64,000 nt of DNA from Anastatus disparis (GCA_017163975.1 JAFFSR010000244.1:12215501-12279500), one strand, 5' to 3'; positions 36,241-48,384 are shown, counted from the first letter of the stretch. Translations and numbers: made by a program. Notes: generated by a model from the sequence alone, not told the origin.

Positions 36241-38300
36241 TTTTTTATTTGATTTTAATTTGAATTATTTCTGTTAATGTTGACTTTAATAATATACGAT
36301 ATACCATTTTTGTAGAATTAAGATTAAATGATTTTTAAGCACAATTGCTTTATAAATACCTTACATTTATATATACATTTAGTTTTTAAATTAGAAAATA
36401 AATTATCTAAATCATTTATTTTTTATTTTTCTAATATCTGATAACACGTTTGTAAGCAAATGAAGAAAAATTGATTCTCTACTCTATAGTGTTTTCTTGT
36501 AAATTAAAAACTTAAAAATTTTATTTCATTAATTTGTAAATATTTACATAATGATATAATAACGCGGATTAATTAATTTTCATTTATTCTTTTTCTTAAA
36601 ATTCAATTGACATGAAGATAGATTTGAAATTTGGCTAACTAGGAGAGTATCATACCTCCGGATCACGGATACGCAAAAATTGATAAGAAATTATATAACC
36701 ATGATTTTGAAATATTTGTACATAAAAGTAAATTTTTGTGATGAAATATTTTTAAATAATTGATTTTATGTATATAATAATTTGCTTCACTTAACATAAA
36801 ACTATATATAACAATTAATTGACCCAAATGCAATCCTCTCTTTTTAGTAGATAAATTTTAATATAGAATTCGATTTCATTTAAATTTATAAAGTAAAATC
36901 TTAACATGTCACAGAATTGACATTACTACTATTTTTATTTCTAGAGTCTTATGTAGCTTATGTCAATATTATATTATATTTTTACAACGTAAAATATTAT
37001 ATAACTGTCATATATAATTTATCATATTATTTTTTAAAGTCATTTTAAGTTGTTAAATATATTTTAGATTAAGTTTTATCAAAAAGTTCTCAAAGTATAA
37101 ATAATGTCTCTAATGAACTTATGTTCAGCCTTTCAGAATTCCTTGAAAATACCCTGAAAATGAACCAATTTGAGACTTTCAAAAGTTGAAGAAACAGTTG
37201 GGAATCATTAATTAAGTTGTAATTTTCCAAAAGTTTTTTTTTCATCAAAAATCTTCAACGTAATCAGAGGATTGCACGCGCAAATTTAAAAAAAATTTGT
37301 TTAGAATACGTCATTTGCGAGCAAATGGCTAAGTCGTGACTATCGTGTACAGAAATCAACAAAATCAATACGAGTAACGCATGATCACTGCTCGTGTAGC
37401 TAAAATTCACATTTTTATATTTTTTAATTATCATTGCAAAGTCGTAAAATCGTATATTGCTTAGATTTACGGAATGATTTATTTTTCATTTAATTTTTAC
37501 ATTGATTTTTCATAAATAAAGCAAACTTAAATTTTAACAAAAATGTTGGTCTAATAGCTTGGATTAGAGCTATTTTTATGTATTCCTAATTGCTCAATCT
37601 GAATTCGTCATCACAAAGGAGTTAAAATAACTCTAATGTAACCCTTCATATATGATCATGCAAAACTTTCTGTTTGAATGCAATCATTGAGGTCATTTTT
37701 TTCAATTCCAAAATTTAAATATTTATTACAGCTTGAAACTTGATACTTTACGTGCGCCTGTATAAACTCATATGTATAAACCCATTTTTTTTCAAATTTT
37801 CACAAGATGGAAGTAAAATATGTCGAAATGAATTCGCCAATTCTTTTTCATGCTTAACAACCAAGAAAATCGAAAAAATAAAAAAAAATATACTTTTGTA
37901 TACAAACTGGTGTAATCACTAAGTTGAAGTTCAAAAGATATTTACCAACTTTTTTTATTACATCTTTTTTATGATTCTGGTATAAAAAGGTTAAAAAAAA
38001 TTTCGATTATCTTACTATAAATATTCAAAGTAATCAAAATTACTGGCGTCATTTAGTATCAAAGACTCAAAAACCTGTTTAATTTATGAAAAATCTATGC
38101 TTATATTCAAGTGACCGATCACTTTTTTTTATAAGGCTATGTTATTAAAAATAAAATGAAAAAAATACTTTACCAAAAGCTTGGATAACGAAAAATTCGT
38201 AAATTGATAATTATCATGATTTGCGAGCTATTTAAACTACTGTCGTCCTTTAGCTTTATTCGTGGTTTACATAATAACGTGAGCTCATATAGGTAAGCTG
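36241..38300. other. Gene-poor intergenic DNA
   Basis: No gene is visible on either strand. The only recognisable piece is near 36640: AGGAGAGTATCATACCTCCG followed by GATCACGGAT, which resembles the terminal repeat of the palindromic family at 46575-47244, so a decayed end of that family may lie here. The stretch around 37300-37450 is less AT-rich, but I cannot assign it. Confidence 0.4.
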
Positions 38301-38314
38301 GTAAAAAAATTAGT

Positions 38315-38790
38315 AATAAAAAAAGCTTTACCTTTTCATTGCATTTATTACTTTTAATTAAATAATTCGTCTATACAATCTAAAGTTAAAAAAATAAAAA
38401 AAAAATTAGAAGAGCTTGAAAAGATTTCTTTCCTAACTCTTTAAAGGGCGAATCTAATCTAATAAAAGAGAAATTTTCGCTATTGTTTATTCATTCAATA
38501 ACGATTGTAAAATGCATAATTGTTGCAAAAATGATATAAGCTAATTAAATATATGACCGATGAGTATATAGAAAGTTATTTCGTATTATAAACCGTAGTT
38601 ATAACTAAAAACCAAAGAAATTGAGGTGGGAAGTGTACTTCCCGCACTGCCCCTGAAAGGGTTAAACGATTCAGAAATCTTTTTAAACTTTTCTAATCTT
38701 TTTTATGTTTTTAACTTTATATTGTATAGACGGATTATTTAATTGAAAGTAATAAACGTAATGTAAAGGTATAGTTTATTTAATGTCGCT
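38315..38790. repeat. Palindromic MITE-like element
   Basis: Arms of about 140 bp at 38315-38455 and 38650-38790 are inverted copies. For example TAAATAATTCGTCTATACAA on the left pairs with TTGTATAGACGGATTATTTA on the right, and TTATTACTTTTAATT with AATTGAAAGTAATAA. A 200-bp spacer has no coding content. Confidence 0.6.
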
Positions 38791-38882
38791 GTATTTATAT
38801 TATCATTACGATGTTTATTAGCGATGGAGGGTTTTCAGTATCTTTGAGAACAAAGAACATATATCGTACAGTGGTGTTTGTA

Positions 38883-38972
38883 TCAATCGACGACCGAGAG
38901 CGAAATTCGAACTCGGATCCTCAAGATTATAAAACCATCGCTCTACCGACTGAGCCACTGACAACCTCCTTT
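38883..38972 (-). repeat. tRNA-like SINE head or tRNA pseudogene
   Basis: On the minus strand, TGGCTCAGTCGGTAGAGCG gives a good pol III A box and D-arm, and GAGTTCGAATTTC approximates the B box. The anticodon loop reads TTTATAA, but the anticodon and T stems do not pair properly, so this is not a functional tRNA. It is probably a degenerate SINE head, perhaps from a tRNA-Lys-like ancestor. Confidence 0.55.
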
Positions 38973-39783
38973 AAAGATTATCCATAAATCGTAAGATTTT
39001 TTAATATTTAAAAAATAAAATTATAAAATACTTTCCCACAAAATATTATTTTTTTTTCATTAATTGCGTTAAATTATTTTCCAAAATATTGTACGCGTCA
39101 TATAAGTCACGACTGTACGTAATAAAACGTATGAGACTAATATTATTGAAAATTAATAAAAACAAATAATTAATTTTAATGCAATTAGTTCCAAATATGT
39201 TGAGAATATTACTCAAACATCATCATTTTCAATGCAATAATTAAAATGAAAAATATTTCTAAAGTACCTTGCACATGCAAAAATTTAAATTAAGAAAAAT
39301 AAGTCACAGTCCCAAATTACAGCAAGGTCCTGAAGTTTAACAACTTTTAATACTATTGGAAGCTGAATAACATCACTTTAATGTTGATATTATAATTACA
39401 TTTTTTTTATCAATTCTGTGTTAGTATTTATTTATATAAGTTTTGCTTTACTAATTGATATGAAAAATTTATTATTTAATGTTTATCTTTAAAAAAGATG
39501 TTAGTAATCCACCTGAATGACGTAATATTATTAACTTGTGTATAGAAAATTCATATTCTTATGTTTTTGTTATATGGTCAGTTCGTGAGATCACATTTTA
39601 CGATCTGCACTCAATTAGTTTTTAAAATCGAATTTTACGACTATGAAACATGTATTATTTACTTCATGTATAAATATTTCTTAATTCCGTCCAAAATGTT
39701 ATTTTTTGAAGCAGTATCAATTTTGTGTTAATAATGAAATTTTATCCACGTTATTATAAATTTCTACTGTTTATAAATTAATT

Positions 39784-39791
39784 TATAAATA
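39784..39791 (+). promoter_or_regulatory. TATA box of tandem gene copy A
   Basis: TATAAATA lies about 155 bp upstream of the ATG of copy A. The same octamer lies 180-225 bp upstream of the ATG in copies B and C, which supports its use as a shared core promoter element. Confidence 0.5.
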
Positions 39792-39940
39792 CTTAGTCTT
39801 CTATTTTCTATTTTAATCATAACTAAAGTTCTAATTTGGCCAAAAATTAGATATACAAAAAATAATTAAAAGAAGATTTAAAATGATAAAAAACTAGAGT
39901 TGACCATTTTTTTGAATAACTAATAAACAAAAAAATCAAT

Positions 39941-42900
39941 ATGGTCCACATCAAGCTATTAACATTAGCTGCGCTTCTAATTTTCGCATGTCAACATAGC
40001 TTTATAGCTGCTGAAGATACAATTGGTGTAACTAAATATTTTGGTTACGTAGGCACCGCTGTTAAATTAGGAAATGCATTGTATACTGGTGCCAAAGATC
40101 TATACAATATGTTGCAACCTAAAACTGAAAAAGAAAGTGAGAGCGATGATAAATTATCCGATGGAATGGAAAAACGTATAACTGAACAAATAAAACAAGT
40201 TTCCAAAAATCTGGAATTTCTCAAAGTAGATATGAAGAACATGAAAGATGAAATAATTGACAAAATTGTACAAGAATTGCCGGAACAACTGAGCTTGAGG
40301 AATAATTTATTTGAAATCTACTTGCGCATTAATCAAGTACAAAATTTGTATGAAAATTTTGAACATTACGTAAGATCACCACAAGACTTTCACAATGACA
40401 CTTTGCTAGATTTTGTTCGCACTGTTACGTCTCATGATCTCAATGCATTGCCAAATGTTTTAAAGACTATTCATTGGATGTTAGTTCAAACAGATGTAAA
40501 TGCTGGAGACAGTATACTTACTATTTTATCTAGGAATATACAGGTATGTCATATGTAAAGCTTAATTCTTTACATCATTTCAGAGCTAAATAATTTTTCG
40601 GATACTTTTTTGATTTGCGAGCCAAGCATTGAGGAGTTAAGTCATGAACCTTCTTAGAACTCTATAGGAAATAATTTTGTGATTAAAAAAAAGTTGACCT
40701 TTGCTTATCCAATTAGTCCTGAAAATTCGTTAAAAAATAACTGATTATAATAAGAACAAGGTGGATATTTAATAAATCGTAGATGGGAAATCAGTTGGTA
40801 ATATTTTTAATTTCCGATTGGAACAAAAAATGAATTTTAAATTTGCAATTAACAGAATTTTAATTTGTGATTAAACTAAAACATATTTCTTTAAAAATAA
40901 GTAACTTTCGGTCCCTGGTAGAAAATTCACCATCTTAAATGGTGAAAAAATTAACGATTGGCCAATTTTCTTAGTCAATTTTTAGCCAGTCACTGGTAAA
41001 AAGTTGTCGAAAAAATGGTGAATGATTTAATTTTAAAGAAGATCATAACCTATTTTGCTTAGTAAATATTAAAATAAGAAAAGAAAATATAAAGAAAAGA
41101 AGGATGTTAAATATATTTATCAATTAATTTTAAATTATAAAGAGCTACCAGAAAGATCGTTTAAAGAAGAATTTGACAATAATTTGCAAGAATTAGATAA
41201 ATGTCTTGAAATATACACTGAAGAAGTTAAAAATGCTTTTTTTAACGAAAACTATGAAGACTTCAATGTGTGACAACGAAATTAGTTATCAAGAAAATGA
41301 AACTATGAATTTTTATGAGTCTTATATTAAAGAAATCAAACAATTACAAGAGTGGGTTGCAGTAAACAATATTGCTCATAAGCATGTTGATGATCTTTTG
41401 AAAATATTAAAAGAAAAGTTAATTGCTGTTCTGCCCAAGTTTACAAAAACGTATTTAAATTGTAATGTGAAAAGATGGAAAAAATAATATTTTACTTTTT
41501 AAGAATTATTCTAAAATAAATAATATATTGAATTATTATTGTTTAATAATTTATAATTTATAAATAATTTATTATTTTAAAATTGATAAGTTCTAACTTT
41601 TCAAATAAAATATTATAATAAAATTAAATATATTCACCATTATTTTGTCAACTTTTCACCATGAAAGGTCGCTAGATAGCAGGGTATTTGGCCATGATTT
41701 TTAGCATTTTTTGGCCAAATTGATAAAAAATGGCGTATGCTTGGCCAGAAGATGGTGAAAATTTCTACCAGGGGTGTTATATACTTTTGACGAAAACCGC
41801 AATCGGAAAATATTCCAAAAATACCACTTTCTTTTTTAAAATATACGTTCATTTTCATGGTACATTGAGAGTTTATGGAAAATAACATAGAAAATTTGTA
41901 AAGATGATCTACTTCTGATGTCAACTGGAATTTTAAAATATCACAATTACTTAAAATGCACTAAGTAATCCAAAAATAGTGTAATTATTTAAAAAAATTA
42001 TTTTCTTTTTAATTTTTGTATTATTTGAAACCAAATCAACTTCAGTCATTTTCAAAAAAAAAGCTTTCATCTTTTTTCTTAAATTGTAATTCTACAATAT
42101 TAATACTAATGTTTTATTGGAAAAGCTGATTTTTTTATCTAAAAAGGTCACCTGCTGTTTAAACCAGGAATTGAAAATATTACCATTTAATTCGCCGTAT
42201 TGACTCTCGATGCTTGTTTCGACATATTGGTCGAGCAGACGTAAAAGACACGTGCAAAAGTCAAATATAATTACACTTTTTTAAAAAATTTGTTTATATT
42301 CTTATTATAAATAAAAAAATTGTTTATTGCATATTTATAACTAAGTAGTTTTAAAGTAAAGTGTAAAAAAAGACGACAATCCACCAATGTACGAATCTTT
42401 AAAGTTGATAAATGAATCGAAAGCTTTCTACTTTTTTTAAATTATCTTCTGTTTTTTTCATACTCTTCTATTTATTTTTATGTTTTTTAAAAACTATGAA
42501 AGAGAGAGAGAGAGAAATAAACACTCTAAAAAATTGAATCGAAAAAGAGTATTTTACAATACTTCTTCGAATATTTAAAAATATTTGAGAAAGTACTTTC
42601 AAATACTTTTTCGAATACTTCATTGAAATTTTGTCTAATTTGTATTTAAGTTTATGTATTTAAAAATTTTCAATGACAGATTAGGGTAAAATATATTTTA
42701 AAAATTTTGTGCTCAAGTACTTCTTCAGCTTTGATTGCAATGAATAAAAATAATACATATTGAAGAATACGTTTTATTGCATAATTATATACTTACAATT
42801 ATTTGATATTCTATATAAATAAGTTTGAGTTTCTATAATATAACAGAAATATAGAAATTTTTTTCTCTAAACAATATAATGTTTCAGGTACCTATGCACA

Positions 42901-45221
42901 TGTGTAAAAGACGGCAATCTCTTCAACAAATGCTTTACAGTCTTTATAATACAATTGTAATAGTTGATATTCAAGGATATGCAATGATACAATTTGCTAA
43001 TTCTTTACTTCAGATAATAAATAATGGTAAATTTCTCTTTGATTAGATAATTTTTAAAATATTCGTATATATAAAAGACACTATCGGGTTTTAAGATAAC
43101 ATATAAGTATTCAAATCAGTTAACCTATGTGCAGCTTTAGCATGTAAAAGAAAGTTTGCAATGGGATTACTTCGCTTAATTGACAGGGAGCTATGATTTT
43201 CTAGAATTGTTATTTTAATCTTTTTCTCCTCATTCTTTTCATTTGGAAATCAACTTTATTTTTTCAAACAGGGACCCTTATTTTTCAAAAGGACAGAGAT
43301 ATGTCGACTAAGCTATTTCGACATTGGGAGTACCGAACATTTCGAACATCTTATATAAATGACAGATGATTTTTATTTGTAAAGTTTATTATGCTTACAA
43401 TTTGATTTTCATTTTAATTGATTTAACTCCACTTTTAGTAATTTATTAAATTTGCATTTAGTAAAAATATACGATTATTCGTAGAAGGATTCATTTAATT
43501 ATATTATTAAAAATTTTTATCTTTTTACCTTTATCAAAGCCGATCTTGAAGGTGAAATTACATTAGCAGAACATCAGTTCATTAATAGAATGGAAAATAC
43601 TTTAAAAGCTGTTAAACAATCAATGGCTTCCGCATCACGTGCAGTTTGGAAATGTGATAGCGGTCATCATCAAGAAGGTTATTACATTAATTCTCAACTA
43701 AAAACATTCACAATGAGTTATAAATAATTAAAATATTTTAACATTATTCATTAATTTCAGATGTTACGTATACTAAATTGAACGACGTTTTCCAGAAGTA
43801 TATTATTAATGAAGCTGATATTAATGAAAGTGGAACTTGTACTCATACTTGTTCTGATTACAAAAGAACATCTGTACATGGATGTTACGAAGGAAAACTT
43901 TGTGATCACCAAAGAAAGTGCATAGGAACATTATGGGATTGTGAATACAAAATTGATACAACAATGTGGGTCTGCCCTTCGGTAAATAATTAGTGTCCTG
44001 CTAATATTATTAAAACTTTGTAGATTGCATATTAAATATTCCTTATTTTAAATTTAGCGAGTAAATAGTACACGCAGATATGAATACATAGAGTACGGAA
44101 ACAGTCAACGATATGGTTTACAAGGTAAATGTAAAACTTCTTCAATAGAATTAGAAAGTTGGACTCGAGGAACAGTCTCGTGTAGTTATTGTATGTGTAC
44201 ATGTGATGATTTGCTATCAAGACAATCAGATCGATACATTAATCTACGAAAAGTATACGTTAGCACAGACTCTAATTAGTAAGTTATTATCTTACATATT
44301 TTTATCACAAATTCCACAAACATAAATAAACTGTTTTCTGAATATTTTACAGTGTTGTAACTGGAGTCAGATTTAGAAAAATTAATCACATTATTCATAT
44401 TCAAATTCAACAAGGAGAATTATTACCGGGTGGCTTAGTTAATGCAAGTACAGTTCACTGGAAACCTGTAGAAGATTATGAATTAGATAAACCAATGCCT
44501 AACACAAAAAGAACAAATTACGAATACATACCTGTAGAAGATAAAGATTATCACGTTCTTAAATATAAAGAAACTTCTGTAATTAAAAAATCTGGTGTTA
44601 ATTTAGATGACTTAGATTTTCCTAGTATGAAATTCGGACCTAATTACATAGTTACTGCAATTAAATTTTCTACAAATATTGTAAGAGGTTCGGGTAAACA
44701 CTTAAATTTGGAATTACTAATGTCGCAATTTGATTTTGACACTGGTCAATATTCTTTCCAAAATAGCGTTTGGTATTCTACTTTTAAAAGTTTTACTGGT
44801 CGAGAAAAAATGATTTATAAAGGTGATAAGTAAGTATTGAAATAATCTTCTAAGTTTCAAATATAACTTTAATTTTAAAAGTATATTTTTTTATAATTTA
44901 TCAAACAAAATTTTGTATTTTAGAACTCAAGTAGATCTTAATAATCTTAACGTACCAACAATTTCTGGGGCACCAGCTGTTCCGATATCACAAACTAATC
45001 AATATTTCTATTTTACAACGTCATCTCTGGATACCGATGCTGGACAAACTACAGTACCTTTCATTGATTTGCAACCGATTGAGACCAATCCGCCTACACC
45101 ACTTTCTGGGGCTGGTCTTTTCCTTAAAAGTAGTCCAGGATCTGCTGGCTTTTTATCGATAAAATTGTTTACTTATAACTATGAACCACATTTGCAAGCT
45201 GAAACAGATGAAAATGAGTAG
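39941..45221 (+). CDS. Secreted coiled-coil/Cys-rich protein, DUF4803-like, tandem copy A (7 exons)
   Basis: Exons 39941-40543, 42888-43026, 43540-43677, 43761-43981, 44058-44278, 44353-44829 and 44924-45221, summing to 2097 nt (698 residues plus TAG). ATG at 39941 starts a clear signal peptide (KLLTLAALLIFACQHSFIAA). Exon 1 then encodes a long amphipathic helix around residues 65-135 (MEKRITEQIKQVSKNLEFLK). Exons 4-5 form a Cys-rich part with about 12 cysteines (TCTHTC, WDCEYKIDTTMWVCPS, SYCMCTCDD). Exons 6-7 encode a beta-rich C-terminal domain (GVRFRK, IQIQQGELLPGG, FYFTTSSLDTDAGQTTVPF). The layout resembles the insect DUF4803 family as I remember it; the function is unknown. Exon 6 is 24 nt shorter than in copies B and C, in the loop before GVNLDDLDF. 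Intron 1 (2344 bp) holds a mobile element. Confidence 0.85.
40913..41773. mobile_element. DNA transposon remnant with CCCTGGTAGAAA ends (family P, copy 1)
   Basis: The left end CCCTGGTAGAAAATTCACCA (40913) and the right end (inverse CCCCTGGTAGAAATTTTCAC, 41774) are terminal inverted repeats of about 22 bp. Subterminal words GGTGAAAA and TTGGCCA recur in both arms. The element encloses a broken protein-coding region (next entry) and lies in intron 1 of copy A. Two short relatives with the same ends are at 53607-53755 and 62172-62269. Confidence 0.7.
41142..41487 (+). pseudogene. Fragment of transposon-encoded protein (frameshifted)
   Basis: Two overlapping frames look like one protein broken by a frameshift. 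The first runs 41142-41273 (LPERSFKEEFDNNLQELDKC) and the second is open from about 41266 to 41487 (YIKEIKQLQEWVAVNNIAHK, then DDLLKILKEK and LPKFTKTYL). The helix-turn pattern with AHKHVDDLLKILKE and LPK..KTYL resembles the N-terminal region of insect transposase-domain proteins, in which it precedes a catalytic part that is missing here. The family assignment is from memory and tentative. Confidence 0.45.
42500..42520. repeat. (GA)n microsatellite
   Basis: A short GAGAGAGAGAGAG run in intron 1 of copy A. Confidence 0.8.
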
Positions 45222-45241
45222 TAGATCTCTGTATGATGAAA

Positions 45242-45247
45242 AATAAA
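45242..45247 (+). terminator. Polyadenylation signal of copy A
   Basis: AATAAA lies about 20 nt after the stop codon of copy A. Confidence 0.55.
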
Positions 45248-45539
45248 ACGCATTAATAATGAAATTATTTAAATTAAAAGTTTTGTATTAATGCAACAAA
45301 TATACTATAAATGGAATTATCAAGAATAAAATAAATTAATTATAAACAGAGATTCCTATAAAATCAGATTCTAGTATTTGAAAAGTGTTTTTGTTTGTTT
45401 CATTTTCTTACATAAAAAAATTATACAAAAGCCTTTAAGGGAATATTTTGATAATGAATGGCTTTTTTTAATATTTTTATTTTTTTCTTCTTTCATTTTA
45501 ATTGGCCTTTAGACTTATCGCCATACCCTGCCTGAAAGT

Positions 45540-45675
45540 ACAAAGTACGTAGCCACGGGAGGTAAAATGGCGACCCCATAGCACATGTTTGCTACCCTTG
45601 CCTCCGGCTCGGGTCGCAATTTTCATGTGCTATGGACTCGTCAATTCTTTACCTCCCTAGATGTGTAATATACTA
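45540..45675. repeat. Fold-back element, core-bearing family
   Basis: Left arm GGGAGGTAAAATGGCGACCC then CATAGCACATG (45557-45587). Right arm CATGTGCTATGG then a diverged segment and TTCTTTACCTCCC (45624-45658). The core CCTCCGGCTCGGGTCGCAAT lies at 45601-45620. The right end GTAATATACTATTG carries the family's terminal motif. It lies directly beside a SINE. Confidence 0.7.
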
Positions 45676-45870
45676 TTGTTGCCCAATGGAACTTTAATAA
45701 TAGTTGGTTTTAGTCCGGAGGAACTTTTTAATTTTGTTTTTCGTGATCTATGGGTTTTACTCCCTAAAGAAAAATACGAAAATTATCTTTCGAAATTTTC
45801 CCAGGGAATCGAACCCCGGTCCACTAGAACGTGAGCCAGTTGCCTTAGCCCCTGCGCTACTACCATATCA
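45676..45870 (-). mobile_element. tRNA-derived SINE (second copy of the antisense SINE type)
   Basis: On the minus strand it opens with GTAGCGCAGGGGCTAAGG (A box) and has GGGTTCGATTCCC-like sequence near 45806 (B box), then a body ending at TTGCCCAATGGAACTTTA on the + strand. Head and body match the SINE at 51965-52255. An (AT)n run follows near 45890-45920. Confidence 0.7.
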
Positions 45871-45887
45871 AATTTTTATTTTTATAG

Positions 45888-45889
<2 letters not shown>

Positions 45890-45920
<31 letters not shown>
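45890..45920. repeat. (TA)n microsatellite
   Basis: A run of about 15 TA dinucleotides near the head end of the preceding SINE. Confidence 0.8.
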
Positions 45921-45924
<4 letters not shown>

Positions 45925-46244
45925 TTGATCAAACTTTTTATATATAAAAAATGAATTCGAGAATAAGAGAAATTTTTTTTTTATTTTATTTGAATCTTCT
46001 GGTATGACAAAAACACCGTCGGAACCCTTCATATCTCTATACCTTTATCAAAAAGCAACTACACTAACTCCTTAATTATTATTTCCTTGTACAATCCTGT
46101 ACAAAATACAATAACAGTAAATGAATGGAATAACTTCTTCAACTATTGTAAAAAATGTAAACATTCTTTTATTGTTAGAGATTTCAATTCACATCACCGA
46201 TCATGTTCTCACAGAACATTCAACTCAGAAGGAAACCTTATTGT

Positions 46245-46549
46245 ATAATGATTTATTTATTCATTTGCACGGCAAAAAAATAGTCATTTCCTCTAATCAT
46301 GTATATAAAGAATAATTTGAAACAGTTTCAGTGACAAAAAATTATAAAATATTGTCATAAAGCGAAAAATGCCATCTAACAGTCGATGCGGCTGTTATTT
46401 GCATGCAATAGATTTCAATTTAGCATTTTTTGCTTCATGAAATATTTTATATTTTTTTGTTGCTGTAACCATTTCATATTATTCATTATGATTATGGTTA
46501 GAGGAAATGACTATATTTTGCCGAGCAAATGAATAAATAAATCATTATA
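46245..46549. mobile_element. MITE of family N (copy 2)
   Basis: Ends ATAATGATTTATTTATTCAT and the exact inverse are followed inward by TTGC/GCAA and CGGCAAAA/TTTTGCCG. The centre has GTCGATGCGGCTGTTATTTG and TGCATGC, like the inner ends of the larger element at 1063-2203 (GTCGACGCGGCAGCTGTTTG). About 305 bp, non-coding. Confidence 0.65.
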
Positions 46550-46574
46550 AGCATTTATTGTAAGCACTGAACTA

Positions 46575-47244
46575 ACAAGGAGAGTGTTTCACCTTCGGGT
46601 CACCGATTTTGCTCAAATAATGGTAATGTTTTCTGGATGCACAAACATATAGAAAGCCAAAATTTTAGAGGCCAACGCTCAATATTTTCCTAGTTACAGG
46701 CCATTGAAAAAAATCACTAAAAAAGTTACTAGATTTTCAAACGCTTATAGTTTCTCAGCATTGTTAGCTAGAAGCTTATACCATTTTTTTTAAATGGGAG
46801 CTGAGCAAAAATCCTTTCGAAATAGTAGTTATAGCGTATCGAAATATTATTTTTTCCTAAAGTTATAACGTAATAAAGATTGGACCCAATTTCAGCTTTT
46901 AGTATTAATTAATGTTTCAAACAGAAAATTCAGGTCCGATCTTTATTACGCTCCAACTTTAGGGAAAAATAATATTTTAAGATTCTGTAGGTGCTACTTC
47001 GAAAGGATTTTTGCTCAGCTTCCATTTAAAAAAAATGGTATAAGCTTCTAGCTAACAATGCTGAGAAACTATAAGCGTTTGAAAATCTAGTAACTTTTTT
47101 AGTGATTTTTTTCAATGGCCTGTAACTAGGAAAATATTGAACGTTGGCCTCTAAAATTTTGGCTTTCTTCATGTTTCTGCATCCAGAAAACATTTCCATT
47201 ATTTGAGAAAAATCGGTGTCCCGAAGGTGAAACACTCTCCTTGT
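46575..47244. mobile_element. Near-perfect 670-bp palindromic element (family M, copy 1)
   Basis: The left arm starts ACAAGGAGAGTGTTTCACCT and the right arm ends with its inverse. The match continues over about 320 bp per arm with few changes (for example GTTAGCTAGAAGCTTATACC against GGTATAAGCTTCTAGCTAAC), leaving a short AT-rich centre near 46905. No transposase frame. An open frame on the minus strand here (47026-47235) comes only from the repeat. Confidence 0.8.
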
Positions 47245-47699
47245 AAGTCACCGATTTATTTCCGACCGCCATTAACTCGGCATAACTGCCGTTAACTAAG
47301 GTACTTATTGAAAGGTATTAATATATACTTTAGTTCAAATTTCACCTTCATTAAAATATTATTCAAGTTAAATATAATGCATAAGGATACAAGTTATCAA
47401 TTCTTTTCAATCATCATTAAAAATTTTTTTTTATAATCGGCCAATTTTTTAAAAATTTACCATATATAATGGCATATGTGAATTAATGGCACATTGTTGA
47501 AGTGTTATATAAATTCGTAATAAAATTTTTATTTTCTTTATTGCAAAAATATTTTTTTATTTGCACATTTGTGCATTGCGACATATTAAAGAATTTAAAT
47601 ATTATCTCTTATCAAATTAGCAAGATGTTTATTTTGGAATGTAATTTTACGCTATGACTAATTTACTTGATTTTGTATAAGAAAAAATATTACATATTA

Positions 47700-48020
47700 T
47701 GCGTTTCAATATCCCTCTATGGGGTACTTTTGAAATTATTTTTCAAATTATTTCTTTACTTGAATATAAGACCAATAACCCAAAGACACAAATACTCCTG
47801 TAGGGGATACTTGGGTTTTTAAGTTATTGATTTTAAATCATTAAAATTATGTCTTACTCAAATTTAACCCAAATACTCCATAGAGGGGTAATTGGGTCTT
47901 TAGGTGATTAGTTTTGAATTTAACAAAAAAATTATATCCACAATTTAAAACTAATAACCCAAAGATCGAAGTACCTCACAGAAAGATTTTTGGGTTATTG
48001 GTTTTAAATTTAAGGTAATG
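47700..48020. repeat. Array of tandem hairpins with CTCCATAGAGGGG-like loops
   Basis: Three or four hairpin units follow one another. Each has AATAACCCAA or AAATTTAACCCAA on the left and TTGGGTTATT or TTGGGTTTTTAAG on the right, around a loop resembling TACTCCATAGAGGGGTA. Units are at about 47770-47830, 47865-47915 and 47949-48007, with a half unit near 47710. I recognise no coding or known RNA family. Confidence 0.55.
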
Positions 48021-48049
48021 TGATAAAGTATATATTATAGTTACCGACA

Positions 48050-48210
48050 TTGCAGTTTCTCGAATTTTTAATCTTTATTCGAAAATTTTCCGAAATATCT
48101 CTATATTATGCTTTTTATTAATTAAAATAGAAGGCAGTAATATAGAGATATTCTTAAAAAATTTGAATTAAGAATGAAAAATTTTTAAAACTGTAATGGC
48201 GGAATTTTAC
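48050..48210. repeat. Small palindromic MITE
   Basis: GAAATATCTCTATATTATGC and its inverse (GCAGTAATATAGAGATATTC) form the inner stem. The outer arms (CATTGCAGTTTCTCG... against ...AAACTGTAATGGCGG) continue the hairpin for about 65 bp per side. Confidence 0.55.
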
Positions 48211-48384
48211 ATTCCCTTAACTAAAAATAATTTTAAAAATAATTTCAATAAATTCATACACTAATCTCTTGCGTATACTTAATCCAACGTACGCTAATCT
48301 TTCTGCGTACTCTAGTTTAACGTACGCAAGGATGGTGCCATACTAGTGTACGCTAGATCGCCGCCTAGATTCACTCTTAATTAT

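Noticed and set aside
38883..38972. Functional tRNA gene
   Set aside because: The D-arm is good, but the anticodon and T stems do not pair and the acceptor ends do not match, so I call it a SINE head or pseudogene.
47026..47235. 69-residue open frame on the minus strand
   Set aside because: An artefact of the palindromic element; both arms give similar frames with no codon bias.
47700..48020. CRISPR array
   Set aside because: The repeats are inverted, variable and few, in a eukaryotic genome; no regular spacers.
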